The position numbers were made by a program, and so were the translations under genes. Under the pieces are notes generated by a model, which made no database searches, was not told the origin of the DNA, and worked only from the letters and a program-made list of their open reading frames with translations. A stretch of DNA of 64,000 nt from Paenibacillus agilis (GTDB lineage Bacteria; Bacillota; Bacilli; Paenibacillales; Paenibacillaceae), in NCBI RefSeq assembly GCF_007786455.1, contig NZ_VNJK01000001.1, positions 310,001 to 374,000 on the forward strand. Reading direction: 5' to 3'. Shown here piece after piece: positions 8,918-20,005 of this stretch (position 1 is the stretch's first letter; every line of letters starts with the position of its first letter).

Positions 8918-9239
8918 ATAGTTCAAACGCTATGACAAGGAACAGTAGAAGTGTGAAGCCTTCAGAGAGCCGCAGTAAGGTGCGATGCGGTAGGTGGATG
9001 ACTTTGAACTCACCTTTGAGCGGAGCGAGCGAAGGATTAGGGAGTTAACAGAACCTCCTTCTGAGTAGTTCGTTACGGAAGCCTCCGTCATCAGGTACGC
9101 GCACGGTCGATGTCCGGACATAGGACGTGTGCGGTGGAGTGGGTGAAGTTCGTCTTTTTGCGAAAGGCGGTTCACCAATGAGAGTGGTACCACGGCAGCA
9201 GCAGCCTGTCGTCTCTTTAGGAGACGGCGGGCTTTTTTG
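8918..9239 (+). promoter_or_regulatory. Leucine T-box leader 1, with no coding gene directly behind it
   Basis: tRNA-sensing riboswitch. Present are the AG-bulge/GGAACAGTAGAAG element near 8938, a specifier loop reading GAACTC (CUC, leucine, 9009-9011) and the T-box core AGAGTGGTACCACGGC (9181-9196), which pairs with uncharged tRNA. A terminator hairpin of GCCTGTCGTCTC/GAGACGGCGGGC ending in TTTTTT (about 9204-9239) closes it. No open reading frame begins behind its terminator; the next functional item is a second T-box 380 bases on. It may therefore act in series with the second leader or be an orphan left by loss of a gene. Confidence 0.88.
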
Positions 9240-9620
9240 TATGCACAAGGGCAGAGTTAGCGTCTGAGGTAAATCAACACATTAACCAACACATAAACGA
9301 TAATACAAAATCTAAATCTAAATCTAAAATAGAAATACATGGGTCAATCGACTAGGAAATGTACTTGTTACGTGGACAAAGTACAGAAATGTCCATACAA
9401 AGGTGGACACTAGGCATTACATGGTTGTTGGTCGCTCTAAATCAAATAATTGCTGTATATGGTGGGTTTCATCAGACGTCACGCTATATATGGTATGTTG
9501 CAAATTTGAGCAGACAACTCCTTTTACCACATCAGTGTCCACTATTTGAAAGACATTTATCATCGAAAATCCACAAGAAGTGGACAAATAAATATCACAA
9601 TCACATACCTAGGATACATG
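9240..9620 (+). other. Gene-free spacer between the two T-boxes
   Basis: No supported gene. It contains a short tandem TAAATC repeat around 9308-9330 and AT-rich sequence. A 121-codon open frame beginning at 9359 runs into the second T-box and has no ribosome site or recognisable family, so I do not call it. No clear promoter for the second T-box was seen. Confidence 0.5.
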
Positions 9621-9894
9621 CAATGAACAGGAGTAGTAGAGCGATATCCTCTTTCCAGAGAGCTGCGGGTTGGTGCGACGCAGTAGGGAGACGTTCGAAC
9701 TCGCTTGGGAGCAAGAAGGGCTGATATTCATCCAATGTTGCACAATGCGACAAGTTGAAGTAGGTCGTTCCGGAACCTCGCCGTTATGAGGATAAGGGGG
9801 AATACGAGGCTGATACAGCCAACACGTGTTCCAACAAGAGTGGTACCGCGGCAGGTCTGTCGTCTCTTAGGAGATGCAGGCCTGTCTTTTTTTG
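9621..9894 (+). promoter_or_regulatory. Leucine T-box leader 2, upstream of leuA
   Basis: Complete T-box: ATGAACAGGAGTAGTAGAG stem-I element, specifier GAACTC with CUC at 9700-9702 (leucine), T-box core AAGAGTGGTACCGCGGC at 9836-9852, and a terminator hairpin CAGGTCTGTCGTCTC/GAGATGCAGGCCTG followed by TTTTTTT. The specifier matches the function of leuA directly downstream: low charged tRNA-Leu should allow read-through and raise leucine synthesis. Confidence 0.92.
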
Positions 9895-9974
9895 TACCTG
9901 AGGCGTTTCGTTTCACACACATTTTCTATATTCACATCAAAAATCCATATAAAACGAAAGCGAGGAGCATGAAC

Positions 9975-11585
9975 ATGTCGAACACTAATTTTACGGGTAA
10001 AGGTCCAGTAACGAACGAGGCAAAGAGACGCATTACGATTTTCGATACGACGTTGAGAGACGGGGAACAGGCACCAGGCGCCGCACTTCAATTCGAGCAG
10101 AAGTTGCTGCTCGCAGATAAGTTGGTGCGCTTGGGCGTAGATGTGCTGGAGCCTGGATTTCCTGTCTCCAGCCCAGGGGAATTTGAGGCAGTGCAGCGCA
10201 TATCCCGCCTCTATCCGCAGATCGAAGTCTGCGGATTCGCGCGTGCCGTGCGCGGTGATATCGACGCGGCTGTAAAAGCAACCGCGGATGCAGAAAAGCG
10301 CCGCATCCACTTGTTTATCTCCGCGTCTGACATCCATCTCACGCATCAGCTGCGCATGAAGCGTGCCGAAGTAAAACAGCGCGCTCGCGAAATGGTCGCC
10401 TACGCGCGTCAATTCGTCGACTGCGTCGAGTTCAGCGCGATGGATGCTACGCGCGCTGACCAGAGCTACTTGGCGGAGCTAGTAGAAGCCGCCATCGAGG
10501 AAGGCGCCGGCATCATCAACTTGCCCGACACGGTCGGGTATGCCATGCCGCATGAATTCGGCGAAATGTTCCGTTTCGTTCGCCGAGAAGCACGCGGCGC
10601 TGAGAACGTATGCTTCAGCGCTCACTGTCATAATGACTTGGGCCTTGCTGTTGCGAACAGCCTAGCCGCGATTGAAGCAGGGGCGAATCAAATCGAAGTA
10701 ACCGTCAACGGTGTCGGTGAGCGTACGGGCAACTGTGCATTGGAAGAGCTGGTCATGGCACTTGATACCCGCAAAGATTATTGGCAGATTGAAACGAATG
10801 TACAGATGGAGCATCTGTATGATGTTTCTCGCAGTGTAAGTCGCATGATGCATATGCCAATTGCATTTAATAAGCCAGTCGTCGGTCGCAATGCGTTCCA
10901 GCATGAATCTGGCATTCATCAGGACGGACTGTTGAAGAACCGCAACACGTACGAAATTATGGACCCTGTCCGTCTTGGCATTCCGCATGAGTTGATCGTG
11001 CTTGGCAAACATTCAGGACGCCATGCGATCAAGCACAAAGTAAGTCAATATGGCATTGAACTGAATGCGGAACAGCTTAATGATGTCTATGATCGCTTTA
11101 AGCAGTTTGCAGACAATCAGAAGGTTGTAACGGATCAACAATTGCTGACCTGTGTAGGCGAGGCACTTGATCAAGAGTGGGGACGTTTCAAGCTCGTTGA
11201 TGTGCAGGTAGTGGCGGGAAGTTCCCGCGCAAGAGTAGCAAGCGTCACGATCTTCAATATCCATGAACAAACCGAGCACACGTATGCAGGTATCGGAGCT
11301 GGCCCTGTTGAGGCGCTTATTCGAGCGATGCAGCAGGCGCACGGTAATGAGATTAGCTTTGAGGATCTGGAGCTGCATTCCCTTACGTCTGGTGAAGAGG
11401 CTGTGGGGGAAGCCGCAGTTACGGTACAAGTGGATGGTCATTCCTATCGCGGAACAGCTGCTCATTGCGATATTATGCTTGCGATAGCAGAAGCTTATAT
11501 GGCTGCATGTAACCAAGCTTGGAGCAGTTCAGGGTTGTCAGATAGCGAAGAAGCGGATACGCAAAAGTCTGCTGTGCAAGGATAG
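9975..11585 (+). CDS. leuA: 2-isopropylmalate synthase
   Basis: First committed enzyme of leucine synthesis, condensing 2-ketoisovalerate with acetyl-CoA. The TIM-barrel active-site motif FDTTLRDGEQAPG appears 20 residues in, with SAHCHNDLGLAVANSL and GVGERTGNCALEE further on, and the leucine-sensing regulatory domain occupies the last ~130 residues. The frame is open back to 9786, but that part lies in the T-box. Of two ATGs at 9969 and 9975, the second is 7 bases from GAGGAG and is preferred (536 residues). Unusually for leucine genes it stands alone, without leuB, leuC, leuD or ilv genes nearby. Control by the leucine T-box is directly visible. Confidence 0.95.
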   Translation: MSNTNFTGKGPVTNEAKRRITIFDTTLRDGEQAPGAALQFEQKLLLADKLVRLGVDVLEPGFPVSSPGEFEAVQRISRLYPQIEVCGFARAVRGDIDAAVKATADAEKRRIHLFISASDIHLTHQLRMKRAEVKQRAREMVAYARQFVDCVEFSAMDATRADQSYLAELVEAAIEEGAGIINLPDTVGYAMPHEFGEMFRFVRREARGAENVCFSAHCHNDLGLAVANSLAAIEAGANQIEVTVNGVGERTGNCALEELVMALDTRKDYWQIETNVQMEHLYDVSRSVSRMMHMPIAFNKPVVGRNAFQHESGIHQDGLLKNRNTYEIMDPVRLGIPHELIVLGKHSGRHAIKHKVSQYGIELNAEQLNDVYDRFKQFADNQKVVTDQQLLTCVGEALDQEWGRFKLVDVQVVAGSSRARVASVTIFNIHEQTEHTYAGIGAGPVEALIRAMQQAHGNEISFEDLELHSLTSGEEAVGEAAVTVQVDGHSYRGTAAHCDIMLAIAEAYMAACNQAWSSSGLSDSEEADTQKSAVQG

Positions 11586-11648
11586 AACCGTCCTGCGGAC
11601 GTAAACTTGCGAGAATAGAGGAAAAGCGACAAAGTGTGACATTCTTCA

Positions 11649-11912
11649 TGTGGACAATAGTTATCCACATATTAGATATTTTATGGGGAAAAGTACCATG
11701 AGGCTAACTAGGGTAAGCAGTTGGCAATGAAGAAAATAGGGGATCAATTTTTCATGTAACATTTTCAAAATTGTGGATACTGTGTATAAAACGGTGGATA
11801 AGATTGGATATCTTGTTGAAAATGCTGGTATTAAGCGGGATTAACGATTGTTAATTATGAATGGAATGTAAATATATCCAATTTATGTTGTGAATAAAAT
11901 TTTCTATCCACA
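11649..11912. promoter_or_regulatory. Cluster of DnaA-box-like sites
   Basis: The gene-free stretch 11586-12055 holds TTATCCACA at 11661-11669 and, on the other strand, TTATACACA (11781-11789) and TTATTCACA (11889-11897), all fitting TTATNCACA. One-mismatch sites lie at 11649-11657, 11772-11780, 11793-11801 and 11904-11912. This makes seven sites in 264 bases. None of the genes expected around oriC are here, so a titration or regulatory cluster is more likely than an origin. Confidence 0.65.
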
Positions 11913-11945
11913 TATTTCCTTAAAAGCGATGAAATAAAAAATAGA

Positions 11946-11987
11946 GAGCCCACTGTATTCTCGTAGTCTACGAAATACAGTGGGCTC
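11946..11987. terminator. Bidirectional terminator between leuA and the ABC-F gene
   Basis: GAGCCCACTGTATT pairs perfectly with AATACAGTGGGCTC around a short internal loop that itself contains CGTAG/CTACG. T-rich sequence lies on both sides, as expected between convergent genes. Confidence 0.8.
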
Positions 11988-12055
11988 CTGTTTATTTACG
12001 ACATTTTCCGAGTTGCGTGTCACTTACACAAGTACATACCAAATTTCATGCCAGA

Positions 12056-14041
12056 TTACATACAAGCTTCCCAGTCAGCATACTGCTGTTCCAATTGAGA
12101 TTTCTTCTGTTGCATTTGCTCTTGAATCGCTTGAATCCGTACATAGTCGTTGTATACTTCAGGGTCAGCCAATTCTGTCTCTAGCTGTTCAATTTCTGAT
12201 TCCAGCTCTGCAATTTTAGCTTCCAACTGTTCCGCTTTACGCTGGCGGGCACGTTCATCGCGCTGTTTCTGCTTGTCCAACTCGTATTGGGCTGCGCCGG
12301 AACGTCCTGTAGTATCTGCAGCAGCGTCATTAGTAGCAGTTGAACTGGAGGCAGGTGAAGTCGATGTATGCACGGTAGCAGGTGGTGTCCGTCTACGCTG
12401 CTCTTGCTCAGCAGCATCTTCTTCCAGCTCCTGCTTCTTCGTTACGTAATCATCGTAGTTGCCGAAGTAGGAGGTTGCACCTTGAGGCGTCAACTCTACA
12501 ACTCGCTCTGCCATCTTATTTAAGAAGTAACGGTCGTGTGAAATAAACAGCAATGTGCCTTCATAATCCATTAAGGCTGCTTCAAGCACTTCTTTGCTGA
12601 ACAAATCAAGATGGTTCGTCGGCTCATCTAGAATGAGCATATTGGCTTGCAGCAGCATAAGCTTGGCTAAGGCAACACGAGCTTTCTCGCCGCCGCTTAG
12701 CGAACTAACCAGCTTGAGCACATCATCTCCACTGAATAAGAAGCTGCCAAGCACTGTGCGAATACGCACTTCATCTAGGTGTGGATATGAACTCCATACT
12801 TCCTCTAGTACGGTATTGCTCGGATTTAGTGCTTCCTGTTCTTGATCATAATAGCCAATGGACACATGTGTGCCCCATTGGAATTGTCCTTGATCCAACT
12901 TATGCTTACCGATCAGGCTCTTGAGCAATGTTGATTTACCAATCCCGTTAGGCCCGATCAACGCGACAGTTTCACTGCGATCGAGATTGAGATCGACATT
13001 TTTGAATAGCGGCTTGTCAGGCTCATAAGAAACAGATGCATCTTTCAAGCGTAGTACGTCGCGTCCGCTCGTTCGTGTAATCTCAAAGGAGAAGGAAGCT
13101 CGCTTAAGATCACCTAATGGTCTGTCGACGCGTTCCATTCGATCCAAAGCTTTGCGGCGGCTCTGAGCACGCTTGGTTGTCGAAGCGCGAACAATATTAC
13201 GCTGAACGAATGCTTCCATCTTCGCAATATCTTCTTGCTGCTTCTCGTATTGTTTTAGCTCTTGCTCGTATTCAGCAGCTTTTAATTCCATATACCTGCT
13301 GTAATTTCCCGTATAACGCTTCGCTTGATTGCGCTCAATTTGCACGATGCCTGTTACCATGGCATCTAAGAAGTAGCGGTCATGAGATACGACGAGTACA
13401 GCGCCCGGATAGGAGCGCAGATATTGCTCTAACCAAGTTAACGTATCGATGTCCAAGTGGTTCGTCGGCTCGTCCAGCAAAAGAACGTCTGGCTGCTGCA
13501 GCAGCATGCGTGCCAAGGCAAGGCGTGTCTTTTGTCCGCCGCTTAACGTATGAATAGGCGTGTTCGGGTCCATGGAACCGAAGCCCATGCCGTGAAGAAT
13601 GCCGCGGACGCGAGCTTCCATAGCATAGCCGTTCTGCTCCCGGAACCAATCGGATCGTTCTGAATAGCGGTGCATCGTTTCTTCATAACGAGCAGCATCT
13701 TGAGCCAGCTCTGGATCCGCAATTTGCTTCTCCAATTCGCGCAGTTCAGCCTCTGCTTCGATCAGATGCTGGAATACATTTATCATTTCTTCCCATATGG
13801 ACAAGTTGGATTGCAGGCCGCTATTTTGTGCCAAGTAACCGATTGTCGTTTCCTTCGCCTTGTACACATGCCCCGAATCGGGCGATAGCTCATCTGCAAT
13901 AATTTTAAGCAGGGTGGATTTACCCGCGCCGTTGACGCCTACTAAACCCATTCTTTCTCGGGCTTGGATATGAAAAGATATATCTGTTAATACAGGCGTA
14001 ATGCCGTAGTATTTCGTCACTTTGTTTACTTGAAGCAGCAT
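12056..14041 (-). CDS. ABC-F family ATP-binding protein (YdiF/Uup type)
   Basis: Duplicated ABC ATPase without membrane domains, a class that acts on the ribosome as translation factors; some members protect against antibiotics. Two Walker A motifs (GVNGAGKST, GPNGIGKST), two signatures (LSGGQKTRLAL, LSGGEKARVAL) and two Walker B motifs ending DEPTNHLD are visible. The interdomain linker is about 80 residues and rich in charge. The C-terminal ~120 residues form a low-complexity segment followed by a coiled coil rich in Glu, Gln and Lys. The start at 14041 follows GGAGGAG; a longer frame to 14062 lacks that. At 661 residues it resembles YdiF rather than short resistance proteins. No leader peptide for antibiotic induction was recognised. 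Confidence 0.88.
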   Translation of the reverse strand: MLLQVNKVTKYYGITPVLTDISFHIQARERMGLVGVNGAGKSTLLKIIADELSPDSGHVYKAKETTIGYLAQNSGLQSNLSIWEEMINVFQHLIEAEAELRELEKQIADPELAQDAARYEETMHRYSERSDWFREQNGYAMEARVRGILHGMGFGSMDPNTPIHTLSGGQKTRLALARMLLQQPDVLLLDEPTNHLDIDTLTWLEQYLRSYPGAVLVVSHDRYFLDAMVTGIVQIERNQAKRYTGNYSRYMELKAAEYEQELKQYEKQQEDIAKMEAFVQRNIVRASTTKRAQSRRKALDRMERVDRPLGDLKRASFSFEITRTSGRDVLRLKDASVSYEPDKPLFKNVDLNLDRSETVALIGPNGIGKSTLLKSLIGKHKLDQGQFQWGTHVSIGYYDQEQEALNPSNTVLEEVWSSYPHLDEVRIRTVLGSFLFSGDDVLKLVSSLSGGEKARVALAKLMLLQANMLILDEPTNHLDLFSKEVLEAALMDYEGTLLFISHDRYFLNKMAERVVELTPQGATSYFGNYDDYVTKKQELEEDAAEQEQRRRTPPATVHTSTSPASSSTATNDAAADTTGRSGAAQYELDKQKQRDERARQRKAEQLEAKIAELESEIEQLETELADPEVYNDYVRIQAIQEQMQQKKSQLEQQYADWEACM

Positions 14042-14258
14042 ACTAATTCTCCTCCGTGTCACTAGCTGATTATAGTGTACATGAATTCTCGGAAAACGAC
14101 CACAAACGTTCGTGCATTGCTAGCCGTAGCGGCGTAAGGGTGATACACTTAAAGAAGAAAATCATAAACGTGCTTTTATGGAAGCAACTGAAATAAACAA
14201 GTATCTTCATGTGGTGTGAGGGATGACCAACGTTTAACTTGGCAGGAGGTGAGAGCTA

Positions 14259-14930
14259 TTGGTAGAGCTTAATGAAGATGAGCGCAAGCTTGCTGCTGCT
14301 TCTTCGAAGCATGTGCTTCGCGTCCAGCTAAAGTCGCGCCGATCAGCGGTGACGATTCAAGAGCGTAAACAGGCTAGTGAACAAGCCTGTACGCATGCTG
14401 AGAGCTGGCTCAGGCAGTTAAGGGCGGATGCCAATAGACCGCTGCGGGTGTTTGCCTACATGCCATTTGGACAAGAGTTGGATATTGTACCTATGCTTAC
14501 GAAACTTGCTCATGAGGGCAATGAGGTCTATGTTCCTGTTGCTGATGAAGCAAACCGCGATATGAGCTGGCATGCATGGCACCCTGATGTGAAGATGCAG
14601 ACCGGATTGTATGGCATCCAAGAACCGGAACAAACGGTTCCCGCATTGAGCGTTGAGCGATTCGTTGAAGTTGATGCTGTACTCGTGCCTGGCTTGGGCT
14701 TTGATCTAGCTGGAGGCAGAATAGGCATGGGGGCGGGCTATTATGACCGCTTCTTAGCGAAGTTGCAGCAGCAACGCGAAGAGCTACCTTATATCGCTGC
14801 GCTTATTTACGAGTGGCAGCAGGTAGAAAGCATACCGATGGAGAACCATGATCTGCCTGTACATCTCATTATTTGCCCAGATGGTGTACAATGGACATAT
14901 GCAGGCATAGCTTGTGGGAAGGATCGGTGA
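14259..14930 (+). CDS. 5-formyltetrahydrofolate cyclo-ligase family protein
   Basis: Converts 5-formyl-THF to 5,10-methenyl-THF using ATP (MTHFS, YqgN family). The motif RIGMGAGYYDRFL near residue 155 is the family signature, and the N-terminal basic KSRRSAV segment fits the substrate-binding arginines. The start is a TTG at 14259, preceded by AGGAGG at about 8-10 bases; no ATG in a suitable position exists. The protein is 223 residues, slightly longer than average. moaC follows after 3 bases, so folate and molybdopterin genes share a transcript, a common arrangement in Paenibacillus-like genomes. Confidence 0.9.
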   Translation: MVELNEDERKLAAASSKHVLRVQLKSRRSAVTIQERKQASEQACTHAESWLRQLRADANRPLRVFAYMPFGQELDIVPMLTKLAHEGNEVYVPVADEANRDMSWHAWHPDVKMQTGLYGIQEPEQTVPALSVERFVEVDAVLVPGLGFDLAGGRIGMGAGYYDRFLAKLQQQREELPYIAALIYEWQQVESIPMENHDLPVHLIICPDGVQWTYAGIACGKDR

Positions 14931-14933
14931 ACA

Positions 14934-15416
14934 ATGGACGTGTTGACGCATTTTAACGAGCAAGGACATGCGAAAATGGTTGATATTACAGGCAAAGATG
15001 TGACGAAGCGAATAGCTACAGCTCGCACGACCGTTCGTATGGACCCCGTGACGCTCCAGCGTATTAAGCAAGGTCAGATCGAAAAAGGAGACGTGCTAGC
15101 CGTTGCGCAAGTAGCTGGTATTATGGCTGGCAAACAGACTGCACAGTGGATTCCAATGTGCCATCCTCTTATGCTTACAGGTATGAATATTACGTTCTCA
15201 GACAACGATGAAGATACATTGACTATAGAAGCGGAAGTGAAGACGACAGGCAAAACTGGCGTCGAAATGGAAGCGCTGACGGCGGTATCTGCTGCTGCGC
15301 TTACGGTATATGATATGTGCAAGGCTCTCCAGAAAGATATCGTCATAGGGCCAACTTACCTCGTTGAGAAGTCAGGCGGGAAAAATGGCGATTATCGGGT
15401 TGAGGACGAGCAGTAA
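14934..15416 (+). CDS. moaC: Cyclic pyranopterin monophosphate synthase MoaC
   Basis: Second step of molybdenum cofactor synthesis, making cPMP from the MoaA product. Family motifs are present in order: [33 protein letters not shown] with the conserved Cys-His pair, and [25 protein letters not shown]. The 160-residue length is normal. The start ATG sits 3 bases after the MTHFS stop. MoaA is not in the window, so the pathway must be completed from elsewhere. Confidence 0.96.
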   Translation: MDVLTHFNEQGHAKMVDITGKDVTKRIATARTTVRMDPVTLQRIKQGQIEKGDVLAVAQVAGIMAGKQTAQWIPMCHPLMLTGMNITFSDNDEDTLTIEAEVKTTGKTGVEMEALTAVSAAALTVYDMCKALQKDIVIGPTYLVEKSGGKNGDYRVEDEQ

Positions 15417-15443
15417 GGTTAACGGTCGGGAGGAGGATTGGTT

Positions 15444-15935
15444 ATGAATTGGAAAGTAGCGCTATTGACCGCAAGCGATAAAGGATCACGCGGTGAACGG
15501 GAAGATACGAGCGCACAGGTTATTCGTGAATTGGTAGAAGAGGAGCTGGGCGGTGTTATCGTGGACTATCGCATCGTACCGGATGAGATGAATGATATTT
15601 CAGCATCCTTAATTGAAATGGCGGATTATCATAAAGCAGATTTGATTCTGACCACAGGCGGTACAGGTCTTGCTCCCCGGGATGTGACACCTGAAGCGAC
15701 ACTAAAGGTAGTAGATCGGATTGTGCCAGGCATAGCAGAGGCAATGCGATACACGTCCATGCAGAAGACGCGCAGAGCTATGCTGTCTCGCGGTGTGTGC
15801 GGCATTCGGAATCGCACGCTCATCCTCAATCTGCCAGGAAGCCCAAAAGGCGTCCACGACAACTTAATGGCTGTTATTGATCAATTGCCCCATGCCTTAG
15901 AAGTAGCGAGCGGACGTTACCATGATCATGATTAA
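15444..15935 (+). CDS. Molybdopterin adenylyltransferase MogA/MoaB-like
   Basis: MoCF-domain protein of molybdenum cofactor synthesis, binding molybdopterin and activating it with ATP. Motifs LTASDKGSRGEREDTS near the start, TTGGTGLAPRDVTPEA around residue 70 and LPGSPKGVHDNL near residue 130 define the family. The ATG at 15444 lies 7 bases after GGGAGGAGG and is preferred over a TTG at 15438. Assignment between MogA and MoaB cannot be settled from the sequence by eye. It follows moaC by 27 bases in the same direction. Confidence 0.92.
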   Translation: MNWKVALLTASDKGSRGEREDTSAQVIRELVEEELGGVIVDYRIVPDEMNDISASLIEMADYHKADLILTTGGTGLAPRDVTPEATLKVVDRIVPGIAEAMRYTSMQKTRRAMLSRGVCGIRNRTLILNLPGSPKGVHDNLMAVIDQLPHALEVASGRYHDHD

Positions 15936-16089
15936 ATCACCCCTGCTAATCTAATTCCGTGCAAGTGATGGCTATAAATTGATTTCTTTTGCTCATCTAC
16001 AATAAAAGTTGGTATTTTATAGGCGAATGTTGTGGTATGATGATTACAGCATTTGTATGTAGACATGGGTGAAAGGAGTCGATCCAGGT

Positions 16090-16389
16090 ATGCCATCCGG
16101 TATAGGTATTCCAGGACTTATTCTTATTTTGATCTTGGCTTTACTGCTGTTCGGACCTAATAAGCTGCCTGAACTTGGCCGTGCATTCGGTCGGACACTT
16201 CGTGAATTCAAGGCTGGCGCACGTGATGTTATGCGAGATGATGAGGATAACAAGGGAACGGAGCGCAAGGAAGTTCAAGCGGAGTCCACCGTTGTGTCTT
16301 CCTCTACTAACGTTTCGAATGGACAAGCCGCAACACTGTCCAGCGAACCGCCAAGTCAGTCCAGCACATCACGTCGTCTGCCAGAATAA
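16090..16389 (+). CDS. tatA: Sec-independent protein translocase TatA
   Basis: Pore-forming component of the twin-arginine translocation system. A single membrane helix (GIPGLILILILALLLFGP) opens the protein, followed by the FGPNKLPELGRAFGRTLREFK amphipathic hinge characteristic of TatA and a charged, Ser/Thr-rich tail. The start ATG at 16090 gives 99 residues; a GTG at 16069 would overlap the AAAGGAG ribosome site. tatC follows after 110 bases. The adjacent Moco genes are notable because many molybdoenzymes are Tat substrates. Confidence 0.93.
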   Translation: MPSGIGIPGLILILILALLLFGPNKLPELGRAFGRTLREFKAGARDVMRDDEDNKGTERKEVQAESTVVSSSTNVSNGQAATLSSEPPSQSSTSRRLPE

Positions 16390-16498
16390 TTGGACAGCAT
16401 GGCGAAAGGGCAGGTATGTGCCAGCAGAGCTGAGGCTTCCATTTATGACGTGAAGCAGCGTTGTGCGGAATACTGCAAGAACAGGTTGGTGTGTAGGC

Positions 16499-17281
16499 AT
16501 GTCGCAAGATACTGAACAACAGTTATCTGTTATCGAGCATATTACGGAGCTGCGCAGACGAATTATGTATATTGTGGCAGTGCTAGTCGCTGGACTCATC
16601 GGCGGTTTCTTTTTGGCGGAACCGCTGTTCCAATACGTGATTAGCCGACCTCCGGCTGATACCTATACGTTCAAGAGCTTTTCACCTTGGGATGGTGTAG
16701 GTATTTATATGAAGTTTGCATTTCTCGTAGCATTATCGTTAACGCTTCCTTTCATCATGTATCAGCTGTGGGCATTTGTTTGTCCAGGCTTAAGGGAGCA
16801 TGAGAGAAAGGCAACATTGAAGTACATACCTTTCGTATTTGTATTATTCATTGCAGGGATGTGCTTCGCTTACTATATTGTTGCACCGATGGCATTCCAG
16901 TTCACTGCGAATGTGAACCAGCAGCTAGGACTGCAGGAGCTGTATGGGATTACACATTACTTAACGTTCTTGTTTAATCTTGTGCTGCCGATGGCCTTAT
17001 TGTTTGAACTGCCCTTAGTTATTATGTTTCTGACAGCCATTCGGATCTTGAATCCATTGCGACTACGCAAAATGCGGCGGTTTGCTTACTTCGGATTGGT
17101 GCTTATCGGGGTTTCTATATCGCCCCCGGATTTTATATCAGATTTTTTGATAACGATTCCACTTATATTGCTGTATGAATTCAGTGTGCTGTTATCTTCC
17201 TTTATCTATCGCAATCAGCTTGCTAGAGATAAGGCGTGGGAAGAAGAGTTTGAGGCAGGACATCCGCATTCTGTTAGCTAG
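16499..17281 (+). CDS. tatC: Sec-independent protein translocase TatC
   Basis: Signal-peptide-recognising multi-span core of the Tat system. HITELRRRIMYI at the N-terminus, the FSPWDGVGIYMKFAF segment, the CPGLREHERK cytoplasmic loop and FELPLVIMFL are all diagnostic, and six membrane segments are visible. The start at 16499 is chosen because the conserved protein begins there; the ribosome site is weak. An in-frame reading from 16463 adds 12 non-family residues. A hairpin terminator follows. Confidence 0.95.
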   Translation: MSQDTEQQLSVIEHITELRRRIMYIVAVLVAGLIGGFFLAEPLFQYVISRPPADTYTFKSFSPWDGVGIYMKFAFLVALSLTLPFIMYQLWAFVCPGLREHERKATLKYIPFVFVLFIAGMCFAYYIVAPMAFQFTANVNQQLGLQELYGITHYLTFLFNLVLPMALLFELPLVIMFLTAIRILNPLRLRKMRRFAYFGLVLIGVSISPPDFISDFLITIPLILLYEFSVLLSSFIYRNQLARDKAWEEEFEAGHPHSVS

Positions 17282-17297
17282 ACACTATCTCTCAGCT

Positions 17298-17352
17298 CAA
17301 GCCATAACAAGCGACATTGCTTACAAGTGGCTTGGGTTGTTTTTTTTCATAC
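17298..17352 (+). terminator. Terminator after tatC
   Basis: CAAGCCA (17298-17304) pairs with TGGCTTG (17338-17344), with an inner AAGC-ACATT-GCTT hairpin, followed by a run of eight T. Confidence 0.75.
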
Positions 17353-17450
17353 GTTTTCGGGTATGATGGTGAAGGTGTTTGTAAGTAGTGTCGGAACATG
17401 ACGGATAGGCTCGCAAGCCATTTTTATTATAAAAAATGCTGGCTTACTAC

Positions 17451-17479
17451 TTGCAAACTAGACATAAAATAAGTATCAT
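17451..17479 (+). promoter_or_regulatory. Sigma-A type promoter of groESL
   Basis: TTGCAA at 17451-17456 and TATCAT at 17474-17479 with a 17-base spacer, ending 11 bases before the CIRCE operator, so HrcA bound there would block initiation. Confidence 0.7.
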
Positions 17480-17490
17480 AGAGATTGTTA

Positions 17491-17517
17491 TTAGCACTAA
17501 CCGATTACGAGTGCTAA
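17491..17517 (+). promoter_or_regulatory. CIRCE operator (HrcA binding site)
   Basis: TTAGCACTA-N9-GAGTGCTAA, matching the TTAGCACTC-N9-GAGTGCTAA consensus with one difference in the left arm. It lies in the 5' leader of groES and marks class I heat-shock control by the repressor HrcA. Confidence 0.95.
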
Positions 17518-17607
17518 TAATGACGAAGTGGTTTACTGGAGCGCGCTGCTATACGTAGTTGCTGCTCTAACTATATAACCTTTTGAGTAAGAAGGAGGCT
17601 ATTTTTC

Positions 17608-17889
17608 ATGATCAAACCTTTAGGTGAACGCGTATTGATTGAAGCAATCGCGAAAGAAGAAACGACTGCATTTGGTATCGTATTGCCAGATACAGCTAAG
17701 GAAAAGCCGCAAGAAGGCCGTGTAGTAGCAGTAGGTAGCGGTGCAATCAAAGACGGTCAACGCATTCCGCTTGAAGTACAAGAAGGCGATCGTGTCATCT
17801 TCTCTAAATATGCTGGCACAGAGATCAAATTCGAAGGCAAAGAGTATTTGATTATGAAAGAAAGCGATATTCACGCTATTCTTGGGTAA
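17608..17889 (+). CDS. groES: Co-chaperonin GroES
   Basis: Ten-kilodalton lid of the GroEL chaperonin. [14 protein letters not shown], the mobile loop [19 protein letters not shown] and the [15 protein letters not shown] segment are all standard, in 93 residues. AGAAGGAGG precedes the ATG. It forms an operon with groEL, which starts 93 bases downstream, under the CIRCE/HrcA element upstream. Confidence 0.97.
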   Translation: MIKPLGERVLIEAIAKEETTAFGIVLPDTAKEKPQEGRVVAVGSGAIKDGQRIPLEVQEGDRVIFSKYAGTEIKFEGKEYLIMKESDIHAILG

Positions 17890-17946
17890 TTGCCTGCACA
17901 TACTTACTTGTAAATGAGACCGTCGAGAGCGGCGGGATAAATATAG

Positions 17947-19845
<1,899 letters not shown>

Positions 19846-20005
19846 GAGTTTGTTAAGTGTTGCATAAAAATTTTAGATATAACATCCGTTTGTTGTACTA
19901 TAGACAGGATAAATTATAAATCTCATAAATACTGTATATGATAATATATACATAAATTGTTATCGTGACATTATCGGAAATTCTTGCAGAATTCATAATG
20001 AAGCC

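Noticed and set aside
9359-9724. A 121-codon open frame between the two T-boxes
   Set aside because: It overlaps the second T-box, has no ribosome site and shows no family character.
11649-11912. The DnaA-box cluster as chromosome origin
   Set aside because: No dnaA, dnaN, rpmH or gyrase genes and no clear AT-rich unwinding element are beside it.
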